From NCBI RefSeq assembly GCF_026240945.1, contig NZ_JAPFPY010000015.1, positions 48,614-112,613 of the forward strand: DNA of 64,000 bases, written 5' to 3'. Source of the stretch: Mycolicibacterium sp. J2 (lineage in GTDB: Bacteria > Actinomycetota > Actinomycetes > Mycobacteriales > Mycobacteriaceae). This document shows, in pieces, positions 45,816-54,957 of the stretch (its first letter is position 1; each line of letters starts with the position of its first letter). The notes beneath the pieces were generated by a model that saw only the letters and a program-made list of their open reading frames with translations, did no database searches and was not told the DNA's origin. The position numbers were made by a program, and so were the translations under genes.

Positions 45816-47267
45816 GTGAATGACACCATCAACACGCTGACGCCCCGGCGCAAGGCCGTCGTGCTGGTGTCCTGCTGCCTGAGCCTGCTGATCGTCTCGA
45901 TGGACGCCACCATCGTCAACGTCGCCATCCCATCCATCCGCGCTGATCTCGGCGCCAGCCCCGCGCAGTTGCAGTGGGTGGTGGACATCTACACGCTGGT
46001 GCTGGCCTCGCTGCTGATGCTCTCGGGTGCCATGGGTGACCGGTTCGGCCGCCGGCGCGTCTTCCAGATCGGGCTGACGGTGTTCGCCATCGGCTCCCTG
46101 CTGTGCAGCCTGGCCCCCGGTATCGACACCCTGATCGCGGCGCGGCTGTTACAGGGCATAGGCGGCTCCATGCTCAATCCCGTTGCGCTGTCGATCATCT
46201 CGCAGGTGTTCACCGGCCGGGTGGAACGCGCCAGAGCGCTGGGCTTCTGGGGCGCGGTGGTCGGCATCTCGATGGCCCTCGGGCCGACGGTGGGCGGGCT
46301 GCTCATCGAATACGTGAGCTGGCGCGCGGTGTTCTGGATCAACCTGCCCATCTGCGTGGCCGCCATCATCCTCACCGCCATCTTCGTCCCGGAAACCAAA
46401 TCGGCCACCATGCGCAATGTCGACCCGATCGGTCAGGGCCTGGCCGTGCTGTTCCTCTTCGGCGTGGTCTACACCCTGATCGAGGGCCCGGCGCTGGGCT
46501 GGACCCATCCCCGCGTCCTCACCACGGCCGGTGTCGCGGTCGTCGCCTTCGCGGCATTCCTACGGTTCGAGTCGCGTCGCCACGACCCGTTCATCGACCT
46601 GCGCTTCTTCCGCAGTGTCCCGTTCGCCTCGGCGACCGTGATCGCCATCAGCGCCTTCGCCACCTGGGGTGCGTTCCTGTTCATGATGTCGCTGTACCTG
46701 CAGGCCGAACGCGGCTACTCGGCCATGCACACCGGACTGATCTACCTGCCCATCGCCATCGGCGCGCTGGTGTTCTCGCCCCTGTCGGGCCGCCTGGTGG
46801 GCCGCTACGGTGCGCGGCCTTCACTGTTGACGGCCGGGGTGCTCCTCACCACCGCGTCGTTCCTGCTGACCTTCCTGACGGCCACGACGCCGGTGTGGGC
46901 GCTGTTGGTGGTGTTCACCGTGTTCGGTATGGGCTTCTCCATGGTCAACGCCCCGATCACCAACGCGGCGGTCAGCGGCATGCCGCTGGATCGCGCCGGG
47001 GCGGCGTCCGCGGTGACCAGCACCAGCCGGCAGATCGGGGTGAGCATCGGTGTGGCGCTGTGCGGTTCGGTCATCGGGACGTCGCTGCCATCGCACGGCC
47101 CGGACTTCATGAGTGCGGCCCGGCCACTGTGGTTCATGTGCGTCGGTCTCGGGGTGGTGATCATCGTGCTGGGCTTCGTGTCCACCGCGCCGCGGGCGCT
47201 GGCCTCGGCGCAGCGGTTGGCGCCGCTGATCGAGGGGCGGCAGAAGGCGCCCGCCCATGTCGGATAA
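45816..47267 (+). CDS. DHA2-family (14-TM) drug-efflux MFS transporter
   Basis: 483 residues, GTG start. The opening SLLIVSMDATIVNVAIPSIR is the DHA2 motif (motif D1), and the motif A loop GDRFGRRRVFQIG follows helix 2. About 14 membrane segments. It exports cationic drugs or dyes in the family. Co-transcribed with the downstream MarR regulator (11-base overlap). The region around TTGTAGTTCCACAA (45795-45808) has partial dyad symmetry and could be the operator. Confidence 0.9.
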   Translation: MNDTINTLTPRRKAVVLVSCCLSLLIVSMDATIVNVAIPSIRADLGASPAQLQWVVDIYTLVLASLLMLSGAMGDRFGRRRVFQIGLTVFAIGSLLCSLAPGIDTLIAARLLQGIGGSMLNPVALSIISQVFTGRVERARALGFWGAVVGISMALGPTVGGLLIEYVSWRAVFWINLPICVAAIILTAIFVPETKSATMRNVDPIGQGLAVLFLFGVVYTLIEGPALGWTHPRVLTTAGVAVVAFAAFLRFESRRHDPFIDLRFFRSVPFASATVIAISAFATWGAFLFMMSLYLQAERGYSAMHTGLIYLPIAIGALVFSPLSGRLVGRYGARPSLLTAGVLLTTASFLLTFLTATTPVWALLVVFTVFGMGFSMVNAPITNAAVSGMPLDRAGAASAVTSTSRQIGVSIGVALCGSVIGTSLPSHGPDFMSAARPLWFMCVGLGVVIIVLGFVSTAPRALASAQRLAPLIEGRQKAPAHVG

Positions 47268-47673
47268 CCCACTTGCCGACGAGGTGTGGCAGCGAATGGC
47301 CGCCCTCGTGCACGAGAACCGCGGTGACTGGAAGCGCGCGGTGATCGAACGGTCCGGCCTGCCGTTCAGCCGGATCCGGGTGCTGCGCCGGCTCGCTCGC
47401 ACCCCGATGACCGTCAAGGAACTGGCCGAGGCGGCCACCCTGGACGCGCCCGCGGCGACGGTGGCGGTCAACGATCTGGAGGAGCGCGGGCTGGTGCTGC
47501 GCCAGACCAACCCGGCCAACCGGCGCTGCAAGGTCGTATCGCTCACCGACGAGGGGCAGGCATTGGCCGCAGCCGTCGAGGCGGTGCAAGACCCCGCCCC
47601 CGCCGCGCTTGCCGGCCTCGACGAAGCCGATCTGCTTGCGCTGCAGGCGGTTCTGCGCAAACTAGCCCTCTAG
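47257..47673 (+). CDS. MarR family transcriptional regulator
   Basis: 138 residues. Winged-helix core MTVKELAEAATLDAPAATVAVNDLEERGLV and wing RQTNPANRRCKVVSLTDEG. Overlaps the end of the DHA2 transporter by 11 bases, so it is probably its repressor. The 3' end overlaps the convergent FAD-oxidoreductase gene by 12 bases. Confidence 0.9.
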   Translation: MSDNPLADEVWQRMAALVHENRGDWKRAVIERSGLPFSRIRVLRRLARTPMTVKELAEAATLDAPAATVAVNDLEERGLVLRQTNPANRRCKVVSLTDEGQALAAAVEAVQDPAPAALAGLDEADLLALQAVLRKLAL

Positions 47674-49218
47674 GACCGCCATGGCGGCATTGTGCCCGCC
47701 GATGCCCGATACCGCGCCGCCGCGTCGTGCCCCCGACCCGCACAGCAGGATCCGCGGATGGGCGGTGGCCACCCCCCAGCGCCGGGCGGCGGTGTCCAAG
47801 GGCTCGTCGTCCTCGGCGAACGGCCAGCTCAAGCCGCCGTGGAAGATATTGCCCGCGGTCATGCCCAGGGTGTGGTCCAGGTCGAGGGTGGTCTTGGCCT
47901 CGATGCACAGCCGGCCCGCGGCATCCTCCATGACGACATCCTGAATGGGTTCGGCCAGAACCGAATTCAGCGAATCCAAGGCGGCCGAGGTGAGGCGGTC
48001 GCGGGCCCGGTCGGGATCGCTGCCGACGGACAGGCTGTGCGGGGTGTGCAGTCCGAACACCGTCAAGGTGTGCGCCCCGCTCTCGCGCAGGGCCGGGGAC
48101 AGGATGCTGGGGTCGGACAGGGAATGGCAGTAGATCTCGCACGGCAACGGATCGGGCACCTGGCCGCCGGCGGCCCTCGTGTGCGCGGTCTCCAGTTGGC
48201 TGAGCGTCTCGTTGATGTGGAAGGTGCCGCCGAACGCCTGCTCGGGGGTCACCGTGGTGTCCCGCAGCCGGGGCAGGCGGCGCAGCATCAGGTTGACCTT
48301 GATCTGGGCACCCGGCGCGGCGGCGGGGGCCGGCTCGCCCAGTAGCCCGGCCAGCACGGTGGGCGTCACGCCGGCCAGCACCACGTCACCGGACACGACG
48401 CGCTCGGCGCCGCCGTCCCGGTACTGCACCTCGCCGTCCGGGGTGATGGCGAAAACCTCGGTGCCGGTGCTGATCTCAGCGCCGAACCCACTGGCGGCGG
48501 CGCTCAGGGCGCCGGTGACCGCGCCCATCCCGCCGATCGGCACGTCCCAGTCCCCGGTGCCCCCGCCGATCAGGTGGTACAGGAAGCAGACATTCTGCAG
48601 CAGGGCCGGGTCGTCGGTGGAGGCGAAGGTGCCGATCAGCGCGTCGGTGGCGACCACCCCGCGGACCAGGTCGTTGCGCACGGCCGCCGTGATGGCCCGT
48701 CCGATCGGCTGTTCCACGATCTCCCGCCACGCCGTGGTGGCCTCTGCGCCGCCCGCCAGCACCCGTTGCCGGGCCGCCGACCGCGTTTCCAGCGGCTGCA
48801 GCAGCGTCGGCCACAGGGCCCGGGTCAGCGCCCCGGTGCGGTGATAGAACTGCGCGAACCCGTCGGCGTCCGACGCCGCACCGATGGCGTCGAAGGTGCT
48901 CTGCGGGCCCAGCAGCAGCCCGGTGGATCCACCGGTGCCCGGGTCCGGGGTGTACGACGCATACCGTCGGCGGGCCAGCCGGATCCTGGCGCCCAGGTCC
49001 TCGATGATCCGCCGCGGCAGCAGGCTGACCAGATACGAGTAGCGCGACAGCCGGGCGTCGACGCCGTCGAAGGCGTGCGCGGACACCGCGGCGCCGCCCA
49101 CATGGTCGAGCCGCTCCAGCAGCCGCACCCGCCGTCCCGCGCGAGCCAGGTAGGCAGCCGCCACCAGCCCGTTGTGTCCGCCGCCGACGATGACGGCGTC
49201 GTAGTGGATGTGGGCCAC
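47662..49218 (-). CDS. Phytoene-dehydrogenase-like FAD oxidoreductase (Rv0897c-type)
   Basis: 518 residues. N-terminal FAD motif AVIVGGGHNGLVAAAYLARAG (GxGxxG) and C-terminal SGIGGHNAAMAVLE motif are those of the CrtI/MAO-like family. The GMGAVTGALSAAASGFGAEI segment is also a family mark. No carotenoid genes are adjacent; substrate unknown. The GTG start is 9 bases downstream of the DUF2630 gene's stop, so the two are co-transcribed. Confidence 0.88.
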   Translation of the reverse strand: MAHIHYDAVIVGGGHNGLVAAAYLARAGRRVRLLERLDHVGGAAVSAHAFDGVDARLSRYSYLVSLLPRRIIEDLGARIRLARRRYASYTPDPGTGGSTGLLLGPQSTFDAIGAASDADGFAQFYHRTGALTRALWPTLLQPLETRSAARQRVLAGGAEATTAWREIVEQPIGRAITAAVRNDLVRGVVATDALIGTFASTDDPALLQNVCFLYHLIGGGTGDWDVPIGGMGAVTGALSAAASGFGAEISTGTEVFAITPDGEVQYRDGGAERVVSGDVVLAGVTPTVLAGLLGEPAPAAAPGAQIKVNLMLRRLPRLRDTTVTPEQAFGGTFHINETLSQLETAHTRAAGGQVPDPLPCEIYCHSLSDPSILSPALRESGAHTLTVFGLHTPHSLSVGSDPDRARDRLTSAALDSLNSVLAEPIQDVVMEDAAGRLCIEAKTTLDLDHTLGMTAGNIFHGGLSWPFAEDDEPLDTAARRWGVATAHPRILLCGSGARRGGAVSGIGGHNAAMAVLEG

Positions 49219-49226
49219 GCCCGTGG

Positions 49227-49475
49227 TCAGCCCAGGTAGCCCTCGACCTCATCGGCTGGGCGGGCCGCCGCGTCGTCGGGGTTGCCGCCGGTTTCGCGCA
49301 GCGCGCGGCGCTGCCGCAGCAGGTCCCAGCACTGGTCGAGCTGCACCTCCAGGGCGCGCAGCCGCTGGTGCTCGGTCGATTCGTCGACCTCGTGGTGCTG
49401 CAGGCGGTCGCGTAGCTCCCGCTCTTCGGCGACGAGGTTGTTGACTTGGGCGAGGATGTCCGCATCGGTGGCCAT
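49227..49475 (-). CDS. DUF2630 small coiled-coil protein
   Basis: 82 residues from ATG at 49475. A heptad-rich helical hairpin, LAQVNNLVAEERELRDRLQH...LDQCWDLLRQRRALR, is the DUF2630 signature (Rv0898c). Function unknown; likely co-transcribed with the FAD oxidoreductase. Divergent from the FKBP gene across 32 bases. Confidence 0.85.
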   Translation of the reverse strand: MATDADILAQVNNLVAEERELRDRLQHHEVDESTEHQRLRALEVQLDQCWDLLRQRRALRETGGNPDDAAARPADEVEGYLG

Positions 49476-49507
49476 GAAGCCAGTGTGCCCGACTACGGTG
49501 GGCAAGC

Positions 49508-49870
49508 GTGGCTACAAAACCTGAGATCGAATTTCCGGACGGTCCCGCCCCCACGGAACTGGTCATCGAAGACGTGACCGTCGGTGACGGGGCCGAAGCG
49601 GTGCCCGGCGGCACCGTCGAGGTGCATTACGTCGGCGTCGAGTACGACACCGGCGAGGAGTTCGACAGCTCGTGGAATCGCGGCGAGTCGATCACCTTCC
49701 CGCTGCGCGGTCTGATCCAGGGCTGGCAGGACGGCATTCCTGGCATGAAGGTCGGCGGCCGGCGCAAACTCACCATCCCGCCGGAGCAGGCCTACGGCCC
49801 GGCCGGTGGAGGGCACCGGCTGTCCGGCAAGACTTTGATATTTGTCATCGACCTTCTGGCTACCCGATGA
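49508..49870 (+). CDS. FKBP-type peptidyl-prolyl cis-trans isomerase
   Basis: 120 residues, GTG start. Single FKBP domain with VEVHYVGVEYDTGEEFDSSW, GLIQGWQDGIPGMKVGGRRKL and the terminal FVIDLLATR. Cytosolic, no signal peptide. The last 30 bases and stop codon are part of a 37-bp tandem repeat that continues beyond the gene. Confidence 0.9.
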   Translation: MATKPEIEFPDGPAPTELVIEDVTVGDGAEAVPGGTVEVHYVGVEYDTGEEFDSSWNRGESITFPLRGLIQGWQDGIPGMKVGGRRKLTIPPEQAYGPAGGGHRLSGKTLIFVIDLLATR

Positions 49871-49948
49871 CGTGATCTTCGTCATCGACCTTCTGGCTAC
49901 CCGATGACGTGATCTTCGTCATCGACCTTCTGGCCACCCGCTGACCTG
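49841..49948. repeat. 37-bp tandem repeat at the 3' end of the FKBP gene
   Basis: Three units starting at 49841, 49878 and 49915, period 37. The first two are nearly identical; the third differs at several positions in its second half. Each encodes the same FVIDLLATR-stop end in its own frame. Copy 1 contains the FKBP stop; copies 2 and 3 are untranslated. Probably a 3'-end duplication. Confidence 0.85.
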
Positions 49949-49949
49949 C

Positions 49950-49989
49950 CCGGCATGCATCGTCGTGACCACGCGACGATGCATGCCGG
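49950..49989. terminator. Hairpin downstream of the FKBP repeat
   Basis: Perfect 16-bp stem (49950-49965 with 49974-49989) and an 8-base loop. Lies right after the tandem repeat, 80 bases past the FKBP stop. Likely terminates the FKBP transcript. Confidence 0.7.
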
Positions 49990-50105
49990 CTGCGGTGGCG
50001 TAGATCACCGCCTGACGACGTTCGGATCAGCAGACCGTCCGCGACTACACCTTGCACACGCCCGGAGCGCGGGCGCGGTGTTCACGCGAACGAAGGACGA
50101 ACGTC

Positions 50106-50672
50106 ATGCCCGACCTGCAACCCCCGGCCGCACCTGCTGTGCCCAAAACGCGTTGGTGGCGAACCAAGAAGGCCCGGCTGGCCTTGACCATCATCGGTGT
50201 GTCGCTGATCCTGCTGGCCAAGTTCAGCCTGGCCGAGAAGCGCGAAGTGCAGCAGGCCACCACCGCCGCGAAGCAGGAGATCACCAGTTTCCTTGTCGGA
50301 GACTGTGTTGCGCTCGGTGCCGACGGAAAAAACGTGCACCGCACCGACTGCGGTGTCGACCCCAGCTTCACCGTAGGCGCGGTACTGGACAGTGACCGGG
50401 CATGCGCCAACGCGAACTACATCAGCTACGACTGGACGCTGGACCACCGCGCTGTCGGCCGGCTGTGTCTCGTCGAGAACCTCACCGCCGGACACTGCTA
50501 TCACCCCACCGCCGACGGTAAGAATCTCGAGCAGATCGATTGCACCACTAGCGATGACAAGGCCTACAAGGTGCTACAGCGGTTCGACTCCGCCGCCGCC
50601 GAGTGCCCGGCCGACGCCACCACCTACAGCTACCCCCAGCCGGTGCGGACCTACTGCCTGACGGCTCCCTGA
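50106..50672 (+). CDS. Membrane-anchored LppU-like Cys-rich protein
   Basis: 188 residues from ATG at 50106. One membrane segment at about 25-42 (ALTIIGVSLILLAKF). The extracytoplasmic part has six cysteines in the pattern GDCVAL...TDCGVD...ACANAN...LCLVEN...HCYHP...DCTTS...ECPAD...YCLTAP, suggesting several disulfides; this layout resembles the LppU family. Function unknown. Divergent in position from the prrBA operon (convergent stops, 2 bases apart). Confidence 0.7.
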   Translation: MPDLQPPAAPAVPKTRWWRTKKARLALTIIGVSLILLAKFSLAEKREVQQATTAAKQEITSFLVGDCVALGADGKNVHRTDCGVDPSFTVGAVLDSDRACANANYISYDWTLDHRAVGRLCLVENLTAGHCYHPTADGKNLEQIDCTTSDDKAYKVLQRFDSAAAECPADATTYSYPQPVRTYCLTAP

Positions 50673-50674
50673 GG

Positions 50675-52045
50675 TCAGCTCGGCTGGGGCACCGGGCCGG
50701 GCAGACGCAGCAGTAGCCGCGTCCCGCCCAGCGGGCTGGCCTCCAGAGACGCTGTGCCGCCGTGTAATTCGGCCTGCTGGGCAACCAGTGCCAACCCCAG
50801 CCCCGATCCGGAATGCGACGCCGTCGACCCGCGGGAGAACCGCTCGAACACCCGGGTGCGTTCCTCCTCGGGAACGCCGACCCCGTCGTCGTCCACGGCG
50901 ATCTCCACCCCGGCGCGTGAACTGACCGCCGAGAGCTGCACCCGGGTGGCGTTGCCGTGCTTGACGGCGTTGGCAATCGCGTTGTCCACCGCCAGCCGCA
51001 ACCCGGCGGGGAGCCCGAGGATCAGCACCGTCGGTGCGGGCACCAGCGACACGTCCAGATCGGGATACACCCGCATGGCGTCGTGCGCGGCCCGGTCCAG
51101 CAGCTCGGTGATGTCCACCGGAACGTGATCGTCGGAGGTGGTCAGTTCGCCTTGCGCCAGCCGCTCCAGGGCGGTCAGCGTGGCCTCGATCCGGGACTGG
51201 GTGCGGATGACGTCGCCGAGCACCTCCTTGCGCTGCTCGTCGGGCATGTCCAGGGTGTCGAGCACCTCGAGGTTGGTGCGCATCGCGGTCAGCGGGGTGC
51301 GCAGCTCGTGGGAGGCGACGGCAGCGAAATCACGCGCCGATTCCAGGGCGGCCTTGGTGCGCTCCTGCTCGTCACCGATGCGGGCCAGCATGCCCTCCAC
51401 GGCCTCGGCGATCTCGGTGGCCTCCCACACGCCGCGCACCTGGATCGCCTCGGGCTTGGACTGGGCGTTGATGGCGCGGGCCTGCTGGGCCAGCCGCCGG
51501 AACGGGGTGATCATGATGGCCGAGATGATCCAGCCGACGAGCGCGGTACCGCCGACGACACCGCCGCCGATCAGCAGGACACGGCGGTGCTGCGCGTCGA
51601 TCTGGTGCTCGGTCTCGGTGGTGGGCGCACCGAGGGCCACCGATGCCTGCCCGGCGCTGAAGGTGCGCACCCGGTAGTCGGTGCCGTTGATGGTGGTGGT
51701 GGCGAAGCCGTCGGGGAACTCGGGCAGCACGATGTCCGACGGCGTGGACACCGTGGTTCCGGCGATGCGCGCGGTACGCACCAAGCCGCCGTTGGCCGTC
51801 GGTTCATCGGCATGATCGTTGAGGGCGCTGCTGAGCAGCGTCGTGACATCGCCGAGGCTGCCGATCGAGTCGAGGCGGCGGTCCAGCTGGCTGTACTGCT
51901 CGTTGGTGATGCCGATCCACACCCAGGTGCAGATGGTGAGGGCGGTGGCCACCACACCGAACGACGCGGCGAGCACGATGGTCCGCAGCGACAGCGCCCG
52001 CTTGGGGAGCCCCAGCAGCCGGTAGAGGCGGTCGTTCAGATCCAT
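50675..52045 (-). CDS. prrB: Sensor histidine kinase PrrB
   Basis: 456 residues. Two membrane helices (about 22-45 and 158-178) bracket an extracytoplasmic sensor region; HAMP follows. The phosphoacceptor His lies in ASHELRTPLTAMRTN (H about 246). The ATPase domain has VDNAIANAVKHGN (N box), VDDDGVGVP (G1) and GSGLGLALV (G2). It phosphorylates PrrA; the stop of prrA directly abuts its start. Matches Rv0902c. Confidence 0.95.
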   Translation of the reverse strand: MDLNDRLYRLLGLPKRALSLRTIVLAASFGVVATALTICTWVWIGITNEQYSQLDRRLDSIGSLGDVTTLLSSALNDHADEPTANGGLVRTARIAGTTVSTPSDIVLPEFPDGFATTTINGTDYRVRTFSAGQASVALGAPTTETEHQIDAQHRRVLLIGGGVVGGTALVGWIISAIMITPFRRLAQQARAINAQSKPEAIQVRGVWEATEIAEAVEGMLARIGDEQERTKAALESARDFAAVASHELRTPLTAMRTNLEVLDTLDMPDEQRKEVLGDVIRTQSRIEATLTALERLAQGELTTSDDHVPVDITELLDRAAHDAMRVYPDLDVSLVPAPTVLILGLPAGLRLAVDNAIANAVKHGNATRVQLSAVSSRAGVEIAVDDDGVGVPEEERTRVFERFSRGSTASHSGSGLGLALVAQQAELHGGTASLEASPLGGTRLLLRLPGPVPQPS

Positions 52046-52756
52046 CTACTGCTGCCTGAGAACGAACCCCACGCCGCGGACCGTGTGCAGCAGGCGGGGC
52101 GCGCCACCGGCCTCGAGCTTGCGGCGCAGGTACCCGATGAACACGTCGACGACGTTGGTGTCGGCGGCGAAGTCGTATCCCCACACCAGCTCCAGCAGCT
52201 GGGCGCGGGACAGCACGGCGGTCTTGTGCTCGGCGAGCACGGCGAGCAGGTCGAACTCGCGCTTGGTCAGGTCGACGTCGGCGCCGTTGACCCGGGCCCG
52301 CCGGCCGGGGATGTCCACCTCGAGCGGACCGACCGAGATGGTCTCCGACGAGAACGTCGCGGTCGACCCGCGGCGGCGCAACAACGCCTTGACCCGGGCC
52401 ACCAGTTCCTGCAGCACGAACGGCTTGACCAGGTAGTCGTCGGCGCCGGCTTCCAGACCGGCCACCCTGTCGTCCACCGAGCTGCGGGCCGACAGCACAC
52501 ATACCGGCACGTCGTTGTCCATGGCGCGCAGCGCGGTGACCACACTGACGCCGTCCAGCACGGGCATGTTGATATCCAGCACGATGGCGTCAGGCCGAGT
52601 CTCGGTGGCGCTGCGCAGGGCCTCGGCTCCGTCGACCGCCGTGGCGACCTCGAACCCGGACAGCCGCAGGCCGCGCTCCAACGACGCCAGTACGTCGGGA
52701 TCGTCATCGACGACGAGGACCCGGGGTGAGACTGCTCCACTGGCTCCGCTTTCCAT
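52046..52756 (-). CDS. prrA: Response regulator PrrA
   Basis: 236 residues from ATG at 52756. Receiver domain with D17-D19 acidic pocket, phosphoacceptor D61 (VLDINMPVLDG) and the conserved Lys in LVKPFVLQEL. The C-terminal winged-helix DNA-binding domain is OmpR/PhoB-like, ending FIGYLRRKLEAGG. Essential in M. tuberculosis, adjusting adaptation to nitrogen and growth conditions. First gene of the prrAB operon. Confidence 0.95.
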   Translation of the reverse strand: MESGASGAVSPRVLVVDDDPDVLASLERGLRLSGFEVATAVDGAEALRSATETRPDAIVLDINMPVLDGVSVVTALRAMDNDVPVCVLSARSSVDDRVAGLEAGADDYLVKPFVLQELVARVKALLRRRGSTATFSSETISVGPLEVDIPGRRARVNGADVDLTKREFDLLAVLAEHKTAVLSRAQLLELVWGYDFAADTNVVDVFIGYLRRKLEAGGAPRLLHTVRGVGFVLRQQ

Positions 52757-52835
52757 ACGGCCATCTTGCCCGATGGACCACCACGATTGCGGCAGGCACG
52801 TCCCGGACACCTTTCGGTGCTAGCATCCGGCATTT

Positions 52836-53828
52836 ATGCTGGCCAATCCGCCGCGCGTGATCGTCCAGCCCGATGACGGCGTGGGTCCGGTCCGCGAATT
52901 CCTCGAGTCCGCGCAACAGTCGTTGCTGATCAAGCAATTCACCTTCACCGAAGAATCGTTGTTGCAGGCGGTCATCGCGCGCCACAACGCCGGCGTCGAC
53001 GTTCGGGTGATGCTCAACGCGGCCCGCTCCGGCGGCGACCGCGCCAACGACGAATCGTTCGAGCTGTTACAGGCCGCCGGCGTGAACGTGCAGTGGACCA
53101 ACCCGAAGTTCTATGTCACCCACGAGAAATCGATCGTGGTCGACGGCCGCGCCGCCCTGGTGGCCACCTTCAACCTCTGCGAGAAGTACTTCACCCTGAC
53201 CCGGGATTACGGGGTGGTGACCACGGCGCCTCAGCACGTGGCGCAGATCGTCGACGCGTTCGACGCGGATTGGGAGCACCGCGACGATTGGCATCCCGTC
53301 GTGTTCGAAGGCCTGTTGTGGAGCAACTCGAATTCGCGGTATCACATGGCGCAGTTCATCGACAGCGCGCAACATCGGCTCGATGTCCAGCATCCGAAGT
53401 ATGTGGACGCCGTGATCCTCGACCACATTGCCGCCGCGGCCGGGCGCGGTGTGAAGGTGCGGGTGTTGTGCGGCGGCCGGCACGGCATCAGCGAGTGGGA
53501 CATCTTGGACACCTTCGCTTCACTGCGCACCCTGCGCCGCTTCGGCGTGAAGGTGCACAAGCAGAGGAACCTGCGGGTGCACGCCAAACTCCTCATCGCC
53601 GACGACGCGCAGGCACTGGTCGGCTCGATGAACATCGACCGCAGCGCCTTCGACCTGCGCCGTGAGCTCGGGGTGATCGTCGACGATCCCGATGCCGTGA
53701 CCCGACTGCGGCAGGTGTTCGGGCTCGACTGGGAGTCCTCGCACCAGTACGAGCCGCCGGATCCGCTGCGGCCAGAAGATCACGTCGAGGACGATTTCCC
53801 GCATGACCCGGACCTCATGCATGAGTGA
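52836..53828 (+). CDS. Phospholipase-D-like protein (cardiolipin-synthase type)
   Basis: 330 residues. Two HKD motifs: H96-K98-D103 in THEKSIVVDGRAALVATFN and RVHAKLLIADDAQALVGSMN near residue 250. No membrane helices, so cytosolic or peripheral. Related proteins are cardiolipin synthases or phosphohydrolases; specific substrate unknown. Its stop overlaps by 8 bases the start of a chromate-transporter-like gene. Confidence 0.85.
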   Translation: MLANPPRVIVQPDDGVGPVREFLESAQQSLLIKQFTFTEESLLQAVIARHNAGVDVRVMLNAARSGGDRANDESFELLQAAGVNVQWTNPKFYVTHEKSIVVDGRAALVATFNLCEKYFTLTRDYGVVTTAPQHVAQIVDAFDADWEHRDDWHPVVFEGLLWSNSNSRYHMAQFIDSAQHRLDVQHPKYVDAVILDHIAAAAGRGVKVRVLCGGRHGISEWDILDTFASLRTLRRFGVKVHKQRNLRVHAKLLIADDAQALVGSMNIDRSAFDLRRELGVIVDDPDAVTRLRQVFGLDWESSHQYEPPDPLRPEDHVEDDFPHDPDLMHE

Positions 53829-54372
53829 GGTCTCGTTGCGCGAGTTGGCGCTGACGTTCAACCACATCGCGTTGGCCTCATTCGGCGGCGGGCTGTCGGC
53901 GTGGTCGCGGGAGGTGTTGGTGGTCGAGAAGCAGTGGCTCGGCGAGGCGGAATTCCTGTCGGCGATGACGATGTGCCGGATTCTGCCGGGCGCCAACCAG
54001 GTCAACATGGCCGTGTTCGCCGGCACCAAGATGCGCGGCCTGCCCGGGGCCGTCGCGGCCGTCGTCGGCCTGTGCTTCATGCCGCTGGTGATCATCCTGG
54101 TGCTGTCGTTCGTCTACTTCCGCTTCAAGGAGGTGCCCGCCGTCAAGGGGGTGCTGCACGGCGCGTCAGCCGCGGCGGTGGCGCTGACGCTGACGATGGT
54201 CATCAAGACCGGTCAGAAGTGCCTGACCGGGGTGGTGCCGGTGCTGCTGTTCGCCGGGGCGTTCCTGCTCAACGGGGTGCTGCGCTGGCCGTTGCTGGGG
54301 ACGCTGGCGATCCTGGCGCCGCTCAGCTTGCTGTGGGCCTGGCCGCGGGGGCGTGCGCAGGTCAAGTCGTGA
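53821..54372 (+). CDS. ChrA-family transporter, N-terminal half
   Basis: 183 residues from ATG at 53821. The opening FNHIALASFGGGLSAWSREVLV...WLGEAEFLSAMTMCRILPGANQVNMAVFAG is the CHR-domain signature (FGG and LPG). About five membrane segments. Two such half-genes form a short-chain CHR heterodimer. It overlaps the PLD gene by 8 bases and the second half by 4 bases. Confidence 0.88.
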   Translation: MSEVSLRELALTFNHIALASFGGGLSAWSREVLVVEKQWLGEAEFLSAMTMCRILPGANQVNMAVFAGTKMRGLPGAVAAVVGLCFMPLVIILVLSFVYFRFKEVPAVKGVLHGASAAAVALTLTMVIKTGQKCLTGVVPVLLFAGAFLLNGVLRWPLLGTLAILAPLSLLWAWPRGRAQVKS

Positions 54373-54914
54373 GCACCTACCTCCAGATCGCCGGGTTGTT
54401 CGGAATGTTGTCGCTGCTGTCCATCGGTGGCGGCAACGTGGTGCTGCCAGAGATGCACATGCAGGCGGTCAATCACCGGCACTGGCTCTCCAACAGCCAA
54501 TTCGCCGACCTGTTCTCCATTTCCCAGACCGCGCCCGGGCCCAGCATCCTGATCGTCTCGATGGTCGGCTACGGCGCGGGTCTGCATGTCGGGGGTGTAC
54601 TCGGGGCGATCGTGGGTGGTGTCGTGGCGATGGTGGCCATGGTGCTGCCGGCGGCGTCGTTCGTCTACGTCGTGACGTTGTTCTGGCAGCGCGCCGAGAA
54701 GTCCAAGCTGCGCGTCGCGGTCGAGAAGGGTTTCGCGCCGCTGACCGTCGGACTCATCCTGGCGACGTCGCTGGTGATGAGCCGAGCCGCCGACCACGAC
54801 TGGCGGGCCTACACCGTCACCGCGGTGTGCACGGTGATCTTCCTGGCAAGCAAGATCAACCCGTTGTTCGTGGTGGCGGGGGCCGGGGTGATCGGGTACC
54901 TCGGGTTCATCTGA
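54369..54914 (+). CDS. ChrA-family transporter, C-terminal half
   Basis: 181 residues from GTG at 54369 (GTGA overlap with the first half). CHR signature again: SIGGGNVVLPEMHMQAVNHRHWLSNSQFADLFSISQTAPGPS. About six membrane segments. Together the two halves form an antiporter of chromate/sulfate type, but the actual anion is unknown. Confidence 0.88.
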   Translation: MSTYLQIAGLFGMLSLLSIGGGNVVLPEMHMQAVNHRHWLSNSQFADLFSISQTAPGPSILIVSMVGYGAGLHVGGVLGAIVGGVVAMVAMVLPAASFVYVVTLFWQRAEKSKLRVAVEKGFAPLTVGLILATSLVMSRAADHDWRAYTVTAVCTVIFLASKINPLFVVAGAGVIGYLGFI

Positions 54915-54957
54915 GGCGGGAATGACGCTGGGGCGAGCGCAGCGACGGGGAATGACC

